Positions 50,007 to 59,455 of a DNA stretch of 64,000 nt are shown one piece after another. The translations under genes and the position numbers were made by a program. The DNA lies in the NCBI RefSeq assembly GCF_900069005.2, contig NZ_LN831278.1, positions 319,782 to 383,781 on the forward strand, written 5' to 3'. The notes below the pieces were generated by a model that worked only from the letters and a program-made list of their open reading frames with translations, had not been told where the DNA came from and searched no databases. The first letter of the stretch is position 1. Every line of letters starts with the position of its first letter. This DNA is from Paenibacillus sp. GM2 (GTDB lineage: Bacteria; Bacillota; Bacilli; Paenibacillales; Paenibacillaceae).

Positions 50007-51830
50007 ATGAAGATTTACCGCAAATATTTCAAAGATAAATTGTTTCTGAAGATCATATTTCTCTTTTCGACGATTACGATCGTAACTATTATCATCTTCT
50101 CATATCTGATGTTCCGCTCCATGGCGGACGCTGCGGTAGAGCGGCAGCTCGGCATTCAGCGCAGCGCAGTGCAGAACATCAATAAATATATCAACAATAA
50201 ATATGAATCTGTGCAGAACATGATGCGTGATACCTATAGGGACGCTGATTTGGCTTTCAACACCGCTTATTTCCTGGAGCATCCGTACAAAGAGTACATC
50301 GAATACAGGCTGAATCGCAATAATAGCAGTTCCACCAGCGATACCGTGCAAATATTCAGAAATCGGTTCGAGGATGATCCGGATATCGCGACCCTGATGT
50401 TATATAGTGCTTCCTTGCAGCAGTTGTATGTGTATAACAAAGCGAATTTTAAAATCATCGGCACCAATGCGGCGAAATCCCTCGTTCCCGATGCGATGTA
50501 TACCGGAGAGAATTCGAAGGTTTCTACACCTAATGTGTGGGTAAGAAAGACGATTGAAATGCCGGAGTCACCGATGTTTTCCGTGCGCATACCGATTAAC
50601 AATAATATTACACTGCGCAATATCGGCCAATTAGAGGTCTATTTCAACTCGGAAAAAATATGGAACAGCATTGAGAATTACAGGGAGGAAATCAAGGGGC
50701 GCATCGTTGTATTGTCCGGTAGCGGTGATGTCATTTTCGATACGGATGGCAGCTACTATGGGAATAGATATCCACATGTGGAGCAGATTAACATAGTCTA
50801 CGACAATGATGTAACGGAGCAAGGGGATTCGATTATCAAGCTGACGGACACTCAGGGAGGTTATACCGTACTCAGTCTGATCCCTAAAAATGAGCTCGCC
50901 GCCACCTATCGTGGAGTTCGCAATACAATTATTCTGGTCAGTTCGGTCTGCATCCTGTTCGCGATCCTGATATCCACGTTGTTTATTATGAATTTCGCCA
51001 GACGGACCCACAGTATTATTCAATTTACGCGCAAGGTGAAGAACGGAGACCTGGATGCGAGAATTGAGGAGACGAAGGACGATGAGATCGGACAGATTGC
51101 CAAGAGCTTCAACGAGATGCTGGTGGATCTGAACTTGTATATTGACCGGGTCTATAAAGCGGAGATTAAGCAGAAGCATACGGAGATTGCTGCGCTTGAA
51201 GCAAGGGTGAATCCTCATTTTCTCTATAATACGCTCGAAGTCATTCGCATGCGCGCGGTCTCCCAGGGGGCGGCGGATGTAGGGGAGATGATCTACAGCC
51301 TGTCCATGCTGTTCAAGAACTATGTTCAGCAGAAGCCTCGCTACACCCTGAAGGATGAGCTTGAGGCCTGCCGCATGTACCTGGAGCTGTTCCGAATTCG
51401 CTATAAGGATAAATTCTCCTACGAGATTATTTGCGATAAACAGCTGATGAGCAGAACTTTGCTGAAAATGTCTTTACAGCCGATTATCGAAAATTATATC
51501 CTGCATGGGATGCGGACGGATGGAACCGATAATAAGCTTATGATTCAGGTTGCGAAAATAGAGGAATATCTGTGTGTTGAGATCAAGGATAACGGGCAGG
51601 GTATCCCTCCGGATCGCTTGGGACAAATTAAAGATGCCCTCGTGAATCCGGATGAGTATTCAGGCTCGTTTGGGCTGCGCAGCATACATGAACGGTTAAA
51701 ATTGTTGTACGGAGCTCCGTACGGTGTAGATATCAAGAGTGATCTGGGAAGAGGAACGGTGGTCACCGTATTGTTCCCTGATCTGGGGGAGGATGGAACA
51801 GACGATGTACAAGGTGTTCATAGTCGATGA
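50007..51830 (+). CDS. Sensor histidine kinase (YesM-like), second copy
   Basis: A 607-residue kinase: first membrane helix at about 15-37 (IIFLFSTITIVTIIIFSYL), extracellular sensor, second helix near 307-330 (VCILFAILISTLFIM), HAMP, and the YesM-type kinase domain with phospho-His in VNPHFLYNTLEVIRM and DNGQGIPPDRL, GSFGLRSIHERL. The ribosome site AAGGAGG is 13 nt from the ATG, but only 6 nt from an out-of-frame ATG at 50000 that opens a 12-codon ORF (MIHEDLPQIFQR). It overlaps the regulator gene by 26 bp, as in the first YesM/YesN pair. Confidence 0.92.
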   Translation: MKIYRKYFKDKLFLKIIFLFSTITIVTIIIFSYLMFRSMADAAVERQLGIQRSAVQNINKYINNKYESVQNMMRDTYRDADLAFNTAYFLEHPYKEYIEYRLNRNNSSSTSDTVQIFRNRFEDDPDIATLMLYSASLQQLYVYNKANFKIIGTNAAKSLVPDAMYTGENSKVSTPNVWVRKTIEMPESPMFSVRIPINNNITLRNIGQLEVYFNSEKIWNSIENYREEIKGRIVVLSGSGDVIFDTDGSYYGNRYPHVEQINIVYDNDVTEQGDSIIKLTDTQGGYTVLSLIPKNELAATYRGVRNTIILVSSVCILFAILISTLFIMNFARRTHSIIQFTRKVKNGDLDARIEETKDDEIGQIAKSFNEMLVDLNLYIDRVYKAEIKQKHTEIAALEARVNPHFLYNTLEVIRMRAVSQGAADVGEMIYSLSMLFKNYVQQKPRYTLKDELEACRMYLELFRIRYKDKFSYEIICDKQLMSRTLLKMSLQPIIENYILHGMRTDGTDNKLMIQVAKIEEYLCVEIKDNGQGIPPDRLGQIKDALVNPDEYSGSFGLRSIHERLKLLYGAPYGVDIKSDLGRGTVVTVLFPDLGEDGTDDVQGVHSR

Positions 51831-53328
51831 TGAACCATTTATTATTGAAGGTCTATACGATATTGTAGATTGGGCGGAGCTCGATATGGAGATTGTCGGA
51901 CAGGCCGGGAATGGACTTGAGGCGCTGGAAGCGCTGAAGCATATCCCTGCCGATATACTTGTCACTGACATTTCTATGCCCAAGATGAATGGGCTTGATC
52001 TCATCCGTCAGGCTCGCGAATTGCATCCAGAGCTTAAAGTGATTGTCCTGAGTGGTTTTAACGAGTTTGATTATTTAAAGGAAGGCATGATGCTTGGCAT
52101 CGAGAATTATTTGCTGAAGCCAATCAACCTGGAGGAGTTCAAAGCTACACTGAACACCGTCGCTGAGAAATTGAATGCCTCCAAAAGTCCTTTCGTCGAT
52201 CTTAATGAACAGAGTATCCTCATCCTGAAGGACAATATTATGTACCGCTGGGTAAGGAATCAAATCAAGCCTCCGGAATTCCAGGAACGCGCTGACCTGT
52301 TGGGAATTCGCTTGGACAAGCGTTACGTCCTGGTATCGCTGTTGCGGAGCAAGGAATTGAGCCAGTCGTTGTTTGAGGCCGTGCTCCATCAATTGTGGGG
52401 GAAAGAGGGAGTGATCCCGTTTCGTGATGTAGAGGGGAATATTGTACTAGTGTACAACTTCGATGAACTGGAGCAAGGCCTGGAGGAGATCGAACTAACG
52501 AATCATCAATTGATGAGTGTTCTGTTGTCTTACCGACCGCTCAGGATGTCGATTGGCAGTGCCCAGGAAATGGAGGCAGAGCCCTTCCTGAGCTATACAC
52601 ATGCCAAGAAAGCACAGGAATACTTTATGATCTATCCGGAGCGGAATATTTTGCATTATGATCAGTTGAAGGGTCATCAGGATCATGCCGAACGCAGTAT
52701 TCCAATGAATTGGAACGAATATTCCAAATTGATTATGGCGAAGGATAAGGCCGGGCTAATCGCCCGCATAGATGAAGATTTCGGAGTGCTGCGGCAGATG
52801 CAAGGTATATCGCCCGAAATTCTTCAGGAATTGGCTATGGAATGGATTATCCGCTTCAAGATGCAACTGGAGGAGATCAGGCATGACGAGGAACCCGATC
52901 TTTACAAGGATCAGTTCGCGAGAATCCGTACAACCGCCTCCATTGAGGAGCTGGTACAAATCATGCATGAGGTTGCCGGGATTACGGTTGAATCATTAAC
53001 CAATGATATGAAGAGTCCGGTCGTTCAGCAGGTGCTCCATTATATCGATCAGTCCTACAACGAGGACATTTCGCTGAAGACACTTGGGGCCCTGTACAAT
53101 ATCCATCCGGTCTATCTTGGTCAACTGTTCCATAAGGAAGTAAATCAGTCCTTTACCGACTATATTAATTGGTACCGGATTGAGAAGGCCAAGGAATTGC
53201 TGAAGCATAGCCCCATGAAGGTACAAGAAATTGCCCGGGGGGTTGGCTACTGGGAAACCGGATATTTCTACAAACAATTTCGCAAATACGTCGGCATTTC
53301 ACCGACAGAATATAAAGGGCTTAGCTAG
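51805..53328 (+). CDS. AraC-type response regulator (YesN-like), second copy
   Basis: A 507-residue regulator: receiver domain (FIVDDEPFIIEGLYDIVDW, phospho-Asp in VTDISMP, Lys in LLKPI), a variable middle, and C-terminal AraC HTHs (ISLKTLGALYNIHPVYLGQLFHKEV, KVQEIARGVGYWETGYFYKQFRKYVGISPTEYK). The ATG at 51805 is chosen because GGGGAGG lies upstream with usable spacing, while the ATG at 51793 abuts it; this also gives the same 26-bp overlap as the other pair. Likely activates the ABC/GH3/GH125/GH130 genes downstream. Confidence 0.92.
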   Translation: MYKVFIVDDEPFIIEGLYDIVDWAELDMEIVGQAGNGLEALEALKHIPADILVTDISMPKMNGLDLIRQARELHPELKVIVLSGFNEFDYLKEGMMLGIENYLLKPINLEEFKATLNTVAEKLNASKSPFVDLNEQSILILKDNIMYRWVRNQIKPPEFQERADLLGIRLDKRYVLVSLLRSKELSQSLFEAVLHQLWGKEGVIPFRDVEGNIVLVYNFDELEQGLEEIELTNHQLMSVLLSYRPLRMSIGSAQEMEAEPFLSYTHAKKAQEYFMIYPERNILHYDQLKGHQDHAERSIPMNWNEYSKLIMAKDKAGLIARIDEDFGVLRQMQGISPEILQELAMEWIIRFKMQLEEIRHDEEPDLYKDQFARIRTTASIEELVQIMHEVAGITVESLTNDMKSPVVQQVLHYIDQSYNEDISLKTLGALYNIHPVYLGQLFHKEVNQSFTDYINWYRIEKAKELLKHSPMKVQEIARGVGYWETGYFYKQFRKYVGISPTEYKGLS

Positions 53329-53392
53329 CGAATATCGCCTGCAGGCCTTTTTCTTTATTTTGTACATGGATTTATTTATTTTCACTTCTATT

Positions 53393-53406
53393 TGAAAATG
53401 CTTTCA
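53393..53406 (+). promoter_or_regulatory. cre (CcpA) site before the second importer operon
   Basis: TGAAAATGCTTTCA matches the cre consensus with one mismatch, 78 bp upstream of the lipoprotein start, near-identical to the cre before xylA. Confidence 0.65.
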
Positions 53407-53483
53407 TAATTTAAAGTTAAAGTAGTCCTTGAATACAGAACAGATAAATAGTCAAGGTTAATTAAAAAGGAGGGTATTCAACA

Positions 53484-54968
53484 ATGAGTTCCAAAAGAAA
53501 AAAATTCTCTCTAATGTTGGCCTCGCTGATGGCACTTACACTGCTCGTTAGTGCCTGCGGTGGCAAGAATGCGGCAAACAATGGCGCGTCTGGGGACGGC
53601 AAAGGTGAAAAACCTGTCGAATTACTCTGGTACACGATCGGTACGCCGCAAAAAGATACAGATAAAGTTATGGAAGAAGTCAGCAAATATACGAAAGAGA
53701 AGATCAATGTCACTGTCAAAATGAAACAGATCGACTTCGGTGACTATACGCAAAAAATGCAGGTTATGGCTGCATCCGGCGAACCGATGGACATCATGTT
53801 TACCAGCTCGTGGGCATTTGATTATGTACAAAACGCACGTAAAGGCGCGTTTATGGAGCTTGATGATCTGCTGAAGACTCATGGTCAAGACATTGTGAAG
53901 ACACTTGATCCTGCATTCCTGGAAGGTTCCAAGGTAGACGGACATAACTACGGAATTCCAGCTAATAAAGAGCTGCCAGCGCAGGAAGTATGGCGTTTTA
54001 ATAAAGAATTTTTGGACAAGTACAAATTGGACATGTCCAGTGTACGCTCCTTGGAAAGTCTTGAGCCATTGTTGAAGACGATCAAGGAGAACGAATCCAA
54101 CATTACTCCTTTTGCAATGGACAAGACCTATATGCCTTTGATTCCATATGACTACATCATTGAAAAATTGCCGATGGCAGTTGCAATGGACACGAAGGAC
54201 TATAAAGTCGTTAACATTCTGGAAAGTCCTGAATTGAAAGATACTTTGAAAACGATGCACAAGTTCTATCAAGCAGGTTATATTTCTCCAGAAGCAGCGA
54301 CAACAACATCTACAGATGATCTGATGAAATCCGGTAAATGGTTTATGGACCGTGCCAGCACACAGCCTTTTGCTGATAATCTCTGGTCCGCAAGTTACGG
54401 ATACCCTGTAGTATCTACACCAGCTGGCGATCCTTACATCTATAACTGGTCGGTAATGGGCTCCATGCAAGCGATCTCCGCTAACTCGAAATACCCTGAG
54501 AAAGCCATGGAATTCCTGAACCTTCTGAATACAGATCCAGTGCTTCGCAATATGGTTGACTCCGGTCTTGAAGGGGTTCATTACGAAAAAGTTGGCGACA
54601 ACGTTATGAAGAACCTGGATGCATCCAAGAACTACGACATGCCTACTTTCTCCCTTGGCAACATCATGATCACTTACTTGAACGAGGGTGACCCTGCTGA
54701 CAAGTGGGAACAATTCAAGAAGTTTAATGACACGGGTATCAAAGCCCCATTGCTTGGATTCAACTTTGATACTTCGAAGGTAACTACTGAGCTGGCTGCA
54801 GTTCAAAACGTGAAGGAAGAATACTGGGCTGCATTGATGACAGGTACAGTGGATCCGGATCAATACCTTCCTAAAGCGATTGAGAAGTTCAAAGCCGCTG
54901 GTCTTGATAAGATCATCGCTGAAGCTCAGAAGCAAATCGATGAGTGGAAAGCAAGCGCTGGTAAGTAA
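53484..54968 (+). CDS. ABC transporter sugar-binding lipoprotein
   Basis: A 494-residue extracellular solute-binding protein with signal peptide and lipobox LLVSACGG (Cys about residue 25) and a flexible Gly/Asn linker. Typical two-lobed fold of CUT1 oligosaccharide binders (VELLWYTIGTPQKDTDKVMEEVSKY, GYPVVSTPAGDPYIYNWSVMGSMQAI). AAAAGGAGGG precedes the ATG. A terminator-like hairpin follows, probably making this the most abundant product of the operon. The nearby GH125 and GH130 genes suggest a mannose-containing oligosaccharide ligand. Confidence 0.92.
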   Translation: MSSKRKKFSLMLASLMALTLLVSACGGKNAANNGASGDGKGEKPVELLWYTIGTPQKDTDKVMEEVSKYTKEKINVTVKMKQIDFGDYTQKMQVMAASGEPMDIMFTSSWAFDYVQNARKGAFMELDDLLKTHGQDIVKTLDPAFLEGSKVDGHNYGIPANKELPAQEVWRFNKEFLDKYKLDMSSVRSLESLEPLLKTIKENESNITPFAMDKTYMPLIPYDYIIEKLPMAVAMDTKDYKVVNILESPELKDTLKTMHKFYQAGYISPEAATTTSTDDLMKSGKWFMDRASTQPFADNLWSASYGYPVVSTPAGDPYIYNWSVMGSMQAISANSKYPEKAMEFLNLLNTDPVLRNMVDSGLEGVHYEKVGDNVMKNLDASKNYDMPTFSLGNIMITYLNEGDPADKWEQFKKFNDTGIKAPLLGFNFDTSKVTTELAAVQNVKEEYWAALMTGTVDPDQYLPKAIEKFKAAGLDKIIAEAQKQIDEWKASAGK

Positions 54969-55002
54969 TAGCTTGAATAAGAGGTTGAACCTCTAAAGGA
55001 GA

Positions 55003-55041
55003 AGATCGGGCGGGTGATTTGCCTATGCCCGATCTTTTTTT
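55003..55041 (+). terminator. Intra-operon terminator after the lipoprotein gene
   Basis: AGATCGGGC / GCCCGATCT 9-bp stem followed by seven T, between the lipoprotein and permease genes. Confidence 0.85.
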
Positions 55042-55133
55042 GATTCAAACGTACGGCCGTTTTTAAATAGTTGTCTAGGGCCGACTGTCTATCAACAGGC
55101 ATTTTATTTCATTACATTCAGGAGGGATAAAAC

Positions 55134-56072
55134 GTGAAAAGGGTCGGCGAATTTTTCCAGAATATCGTCAAGAATAGAATGATGCTGCTCATGGTGCTCC
55201 CCGCGGCGCTCTGGTTCCTTTTCTTCTCATACCTGCCGATGTTCGGTACGGTAATTGCATTTAAGGAATATCGCTTTGATCGGGACGGCTTCTGGGCCAG
55301 TATCGTTAACAGCAAGTGGGTTGGATGGCAGAACTTCAAGTTCCTGTTCAGTACGAATGATGCGTTAATCATCACAAGGAACACGCTGCTGTACAACATT
55401 GTATTTATCTTTTTAGGCTTAATTTTCTCTGTAGCGTTGGCTGTTATTTTGTCGGAAATTACGAATAAACGGCTATCAAAAGTATATCAAACCGGCATGT
55501 TCCTCCCATACTTTCTGTCATGGGTCATCGTCGGTTATTTCACATTCAGTTTTCTTAGCTCGGACCGCGGTTTGCTGAACGGGTTGTTCAATTCGTTAGG
55601 AATTCCTCCAGTTCAGTGGTATTCGGAATCAAAGTATTGGCCGTTAATTTTGGTGTTGGTATACCTATGGAAAGCGGTAGGTTATAACAGCGTTGTATAT
55701 TTGGCATCGATTATGGGGATCGACAGATCTCTCTATGAAGCAGCAATGATCGACGGAGCCAGCAAAATGCAACAAATTCGCGCGATCACATTGCCTCTGC
55801 TGAAACCGATCATTACCATTATGACTTTGCTGGCGATCGGGAAAATATTCTATGCAGACTTTGGTCTGTTCTATCAAGTACCAAGAGACTCCGGTACATT
55901 GTACGGGGTAACGAACGTTATTGACACTTATGTATATCGTGGACTGAAAACAACAGGTGAAATTGGCATGAGTGCTGCGGCAGGCTTGTATCAATCCGTC
56001 GTAGGTTTCATTCTCGTCATGACATCGAACTATATCGTACGCAAATACGACAAGGATAACGCCTTGTTCTAA
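55134..56072 (+). CDS. ABC sugar transporter permease (LplB-like)
   Basis: A 312-residue permease with six helices: FFSYLPMFGTVIAFKEY near residue 35 and the EAA loop SLYEAAMIDGASKMQQIRAITLPLL. AGGAGGG precedes the start. It pairs with the next permease, 24 bp downstream, and with the lipoprotein upstream; no ATPase is encoded here. Confidence 0.94.
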   Translation: MKRVGEFFQNIVKNRMMLLMVLPAALWFLFFSYLPMFGTVIAFKEYRFDRDGFWASIVNSKWVGWQNFKFLFSTNDALIITRNTLLYNIVFIFLGLIFSVALAVILSEITNKRLSKVYQTGMFLPYFLSWVIVGYFTFSFLSSDRGLLNGLFNSLGIPPVQWYSESKYWPLILVLVYLWKAVGYNSVVYLASIMGIDRSLYEAAMIDGASKMQQIRAITLPLLKPIITIMTLLAIGKIFYADFGLFYQVPRDSGTLYGVTNVIDTYVYRGLKTTGEIGMSAAAGLYQSVVGFILVMTSNYIVRKYDKDNALF

Positions 56073-56096
56073 ATATATTGCAAGGGAGTGAGCATA

Positions 56097-57011
56097 GTGT
56101 CTCAACGAAAGAAAGAACGCGATTTTCACAATCTATCCACACCGATGAATATAACCTTTAACCTGATTGCCGGGATTTTTGCTATCCTTTGCGTCTTCCC
56201 TTTTCTGTTCGTGGTTATCATCTCCTTGACGGATGAAGGAACACTGGCCAAAAATGGCTACCGATTAATTCCGGAGAAATGGAGCCTGGGGGCTTACCGC
56301 TACATGTTCGATATGGGCGATACTTTGCTTCGTTCATACGGGGTAACGATCTTCGTCACCGTGGTGGGTACAGTCATAGCTTTATTGTTCATGGCATTTT
56401 ATGCTTATGCAATCTCCAGAAAGAGCTTCCGTTACCGCAATTTCTTCTCCTTCTTTGCATTCTTTACGATGCTGTTCAACGGCGGTCTTGTACCGACCTA
56501 CATTATCGTAACGCAGCTGATGGGACTTAAGGATACGGTCTGGGCGCTGATTCTGCCGCTCGCCGTGAACGCCTTTTACATTATGATTCTGCGGACGTTC
56601 TATGCGACAAGCGTGCCGGATGCAATTATCGAATCGGGTAAAATTGATGGCGCGGGCGAGTTCCGTATCTTTATCAAGCTTGTTCTCCCATTGTCTTTGC
56701 CAGGTCTTGCGACCATCGGTTTGTTCAGTACCCTCGGTTACTGGAATGACTGGTTCAACGCACTTCTCTACATCGACAATCCGAATCTGGTGCCATTGCA
56801 GTCGATGTTGATGCGGATTGAGACAAGCATGCAGTTCATTATGCAAAATGCTCAGAACAGCTCGCTCAGTCTCGAAGCTATGAGATCGCTGCCTCAGGAT
56901 ACTTCACGGATGGCGATGGTCGTTCTGGCCACGCTGCCGATTATTTTCGCGTATCCGTTCTTCCAACGTTATTTCATCCAAGGTCTTACAGTAGGGGCCG
57001 TTAAAGAATAA
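56097..57011 (+). CDS. ABC sugar transporter permease (LplC-like)
   Basis: A 304-residue permease with six helices; EAA-type loop SVPDAIIESGKIDGAGEFRIFIKLVLPLSLP and the family ending FAYPFFQRYFIQGLTVGAVKE. The GTG at 56097 is chosen because AAGGGAG lies 8 nt upstream; a GTG three codons earlier overlaps the ribosome site. In the EAA loop the usual Glu-Ala-Ala is Glu-Ser-Gly, a mild variation. Confidence 0.93.
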   Translation: MSQRKKERDFHNLSTPMNITFNLIAGIFAILCVFPFLFVVIISLTDEGTLAKNGYRLIPEKWSLGAYRYMFDMGDTLLRSYGVTIFVTVVGTVIALLFMAFYAYAISRKSFRYRNFFSFFAFFTMLFNGGLVPTYIIVTQLMGLKDTVWALILPLAVNAFYIMILRTFYATSVPDAIIESGKIDGAGEFRIFIKLVLPLSLPGLATIGLFSTLGYWNDWFNALLYIDNPNLVPLQSMLMRIETSMQFIMQNAQNSSLSLEAMRSLPQDTSRMAMVVLATLPIIFAYPFFQRYFIQGLTVGAVKE

Positions 57012-57030
57012 GCTAACCTCTTCATAAAAT

Positions 57031-57075
57031 GTGAGTTCAAAAAGGCGGTGTTCAGCACAGCAGGCCTTTTGAACA
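57031..57075 (+). terminator. Hairpin between permease and GH3 genes
   Basis: GTTCAAAAAGGC pairs with GCCTTTTGAAC (one bulge) in the short gap before the GH3 gene. It has no long T tract after it, so it may be an RNA-processing or weak terminator structure. Confidence 0.45.
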
Positions 57076-57100
57076 CCTCTGGAAGGAGAGTGCGGAGATA

Positions 57101-59398
57101 GTGATCTATAAGGATCGTAGCTATTCTGACTCAGAACGGGCGCAGCATTTGCTGAGTCTGATGACACTTGAAGAGAAGATCGGGCAGTTGGTTCAACCTT
57201 TCGGCTGGCAGGTCTATGAACATAAGGACGGTAGAATCGAGCTGACTGAAGCCTTCAAGAAGCAGGTTGCAAACGGTGGAATAGGCTCCCTGTACGGCGT
57301 GCTCCGCGCTGACCCGTGGACCGGTGTTACGCTGGAGAGCGGGTTATCGCCAGAAGCCGGCGCAGCCGCGGTTAATGAAATTCAGCGTTATGCTATTGAA
57401 CATTCCCGCTTAGGGATTCCGATCCTGATTGGCGAGGAATGCTCACATGGCCATATGGCGATAGGAGCTACCGTATTTCCTGTGCCGCTCACCCTGGGCA
57501 GCGCCTGGAATGTGGAGCTTTATCGCGAGATGTGCCGCGCTGTGGCTCGCGAGACGCGCAGCCAGGGCGGGGCAGCGACTTATTCGCCCGTGCTGGATGT
57601 AGTTCGTGATCCGCGCTGGGGGCGGACGGAGGAATGCTTCGGCGAGGATGCCTATCTCATCAGCGAGCTTGCGGTGGCCTCGGTGGAAGGGCTGCAAGGC
57701 CAGTCGCTGGATCAGGAGGATAGCGTAGCTGCAACCTTGAAGCATTTCGTCGGCTATGGCAGCTCGGAAGGCGGCAGAAACGCAGGGCCGGTGCATATGG
57801 GCAAGCGTGAACTGCTGGAGGTGGATCTGCTTCCGTTCAAGAAAGCGGTGAAGGCGGGCGCAGCCTCAATCATGCCGGCTTACAATGAAATTGACGGTAT
57901 TCCTTGTACAACAAATCATGAGCTATTGCAGGATATCCTCCGCACAGAGTGGGGTTTTGAAGGCATGGTTATTACCGACTGCGGCGCGATCGATATGGTG
58001 GCCGCAGGTCATGATACCGCAGAGAACGGAATGGATGCGGCGGTTCAGGCTATTCGCGCCGGTATTGATATGGAGATGTCCGGTGAAATGTTCGGTCATC
58101 ATCTGCTTGAAGCCGTGCGCCAGGGCAAGCTGGACGAAGCGATTGTCGACGCTGCGGTTCGCCGGGTGCTTGATTTGAAGTTCAAGCTCGGTTTATTCGA
58201 TGCGCCATATGCGGATCCTGAGCGCGCGGCTCGAGTCATAGGGTGTGAGGAGCATGTGAACCTCGCCCGAAGGCTTGCTGAAGAGGGAATCATTCTGCTG
58301 AAGAATGAAGCCCAGGTGCTTCCGCTGTCGAAAAAGTCCGGCCGGATCGCCGTAATCGGCCCCAATGCCGATATGGGCTATAACCAGCTTGGAGACTACA
58401 CTTCTCCTCAACCGGCAACGAATGTAACAACCGTGCTGGGCGGAATCCGCAGCAAGCTCTCGGCCGAGTCAGAGCGCGTGCTTTATGCTCCGGGCTGCCG
58501 GATTAAGGATGAATCGAGAGAGGGCTTTGACAATGCGCTTGAAATGGCCGGCCAAGCCGATACGGTTGTTATGGTTGTTGGCGGTTCCAGTGCACGCGAC
58601 TTTGGCGAGGGCACGATCGATCTGAAGACAGGAGCCTCCAAGGTGACGGAACACTCCTGGAGCGATATGGATTGCGGTGAAGGGATCGACCGTATGTCTC
58701 TCGAATTATCAGGTGTACAGCTTGAACTGATTCAAGAAGTATATAAGCTTGGCAAGCCTGTCATCGTTGTTTATATTAACGGTCGTCCGATTGCAGAGCC
58801 GTGGATTGAAGACCATGCGCATGCGATTCTGGAGGCCTGGTACCCGGGTCAAGAAGGAGGACATGCCATAGCTGATATTCTGTTTGGGGATGTGAACCCT
58901 TCGGGACGGTTAACCATTTCCGTGCCGAAGCATGTCGGACAGCTACCGGTTTATTATCATGGCAAACGTTCCAGAGGCAAGCGTTATCTGGAGGACGATT
59001 CGCAGCCACGTTATCCGTTTGGTTACGGGCTTAGCTATACGGAGTTCAGCTACAGCAATCTTACGGTGGAACCCCGGACAATCCCTGCGGATGGAGAAGC
59101 GACGGTTCGTGTGGAGGTTGCTAATGTCGGCGACCGTGAAGGTGCAGAAGTTGTCCAAATGTATATTTCTGATGTGGTTAGCGCTGTTACAAGACCGGCC
59201 AGGGAGCTGAAGGGCTTCCGTAAGATCAAGCTGGCGCCGGGTGAGAGCAGAACAGTCGAGTTTACAGTTGGTGCCGAACAATTGCAATATATCGGACAAG
59301 ACTATAAGCTGATAGTTGAACCGGGGCAATTCCGTATTCTGGTCGGCAGGCATGTCAATGACACGCTAAGCGCTGACTTATGGGTACGGGAGGATTAA
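57101..59398 (+). CDS. GH3 beta-glycosidase (beta-glucosidase/beta-xylosidase type)
   Basis: A 765-residue intracellular glycoside hydrolase. Domain order: (beta/alpha)8 barrel, alpha/beta sandwich, C-terminal Fn3-like domain (EGAEVVQMYISDVVSAVTRPARELKGF). Substrate-binding KHFVGYG, nucleophile Asp in GMVITDCGAIDMV, and AVIGPNADMGYNQLGDYTSP at the second domain. GTG start with GGAG and AAGGAG upstream. No signal peptide, so it hydrolyses imported oligosaccharides. The barrel resembles beta-glucosidase/xylosidase enzymes; with GH125 and GH130 next to it a beta-mannoside or beta-GlcNAc-ending substrate is also conceivable. Confidence 0.92.
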   Translation: MIYKDRSYSDSERAQHLLSLMTLEEKIGQLVQPFGWQVYEHKDGRIELTEAFKKQVANGGIGSLYGVLRADPWTGVTLESGLSPEAGAAAVNEIQRYAIEHSRLGIPILIGEECSHGHMAIGATVFPVPLTLGSAWNVELYREMCRAVARETRSQGGAATYSPVLDVVRDPRWGRTEECFGEDAYLISELAVASVEGLQGQSLDQEDSVAATLKHFVGYGSSEGGRNAGPVHMGKRELLEVDLLPFKKAVKAGAASIMPAYNEIDGIPCTTNHELLQDILRTEWGFEGMVITDCGAIDMVAAGHDTAENGMDAAVQAIRAGIDMEMSGEMFGHHLLEAVRQGKLDEAIVDAAVRRVLDLKFKLGLFDAPYADPERAARVIGCEEHVNLARRLAEEGIILLKNEAQVLPLSKKSGRIAVIGPNADMGYNQLGDYTSPQPATNVTTVLGGIRSKLSAESERVLYAPGCRIKDESREGFDNALEMAGQADTVVMVVGGSSARDFGEGTIDLKTGASKVTEHSWSDMDCGEGIDRMSLELSGVQLELIQEVYKLGKPVIVVYINGRPIAEPWIEDHAHAILEAWYPGQEGGHAIADILFGDVNPSGRLTISVPKHVGQLPVYYHGKRSRGKRYLEDDSQPRYPFGYGLSYTEFSYSNLTVEPRTIPADGEATVRVEVANVGDREGAEVVQMYISDVVSAVTRPARELKGFRKIKLAPGESRTVEFTVGAEQLQYIGQDYKLIVEPGQFRILVGRHVNDTLSADLWVRED

Positions 59399-59455
59399 GC
59401 GGATACGGATTAATTAACTAATACCATTTATTTTAGACTATAGGAGCGTGACGAC

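Noticed and set aside
53622-54935. 437-codon minus-strand ORF opposite the sugar-binding lipoprotein
   Set aside because: No ribosome site, Cys/His-rich nonsense composition; plus-strand gene is clear.
57101-59398. Calling the GH3 enzyme beta-xylosidase because xylAB is near
   Set aside because: xylB ends before its own terminator and a separate two-component system lies between; the operon partners are GH125 and GH130, so specificity is left open.
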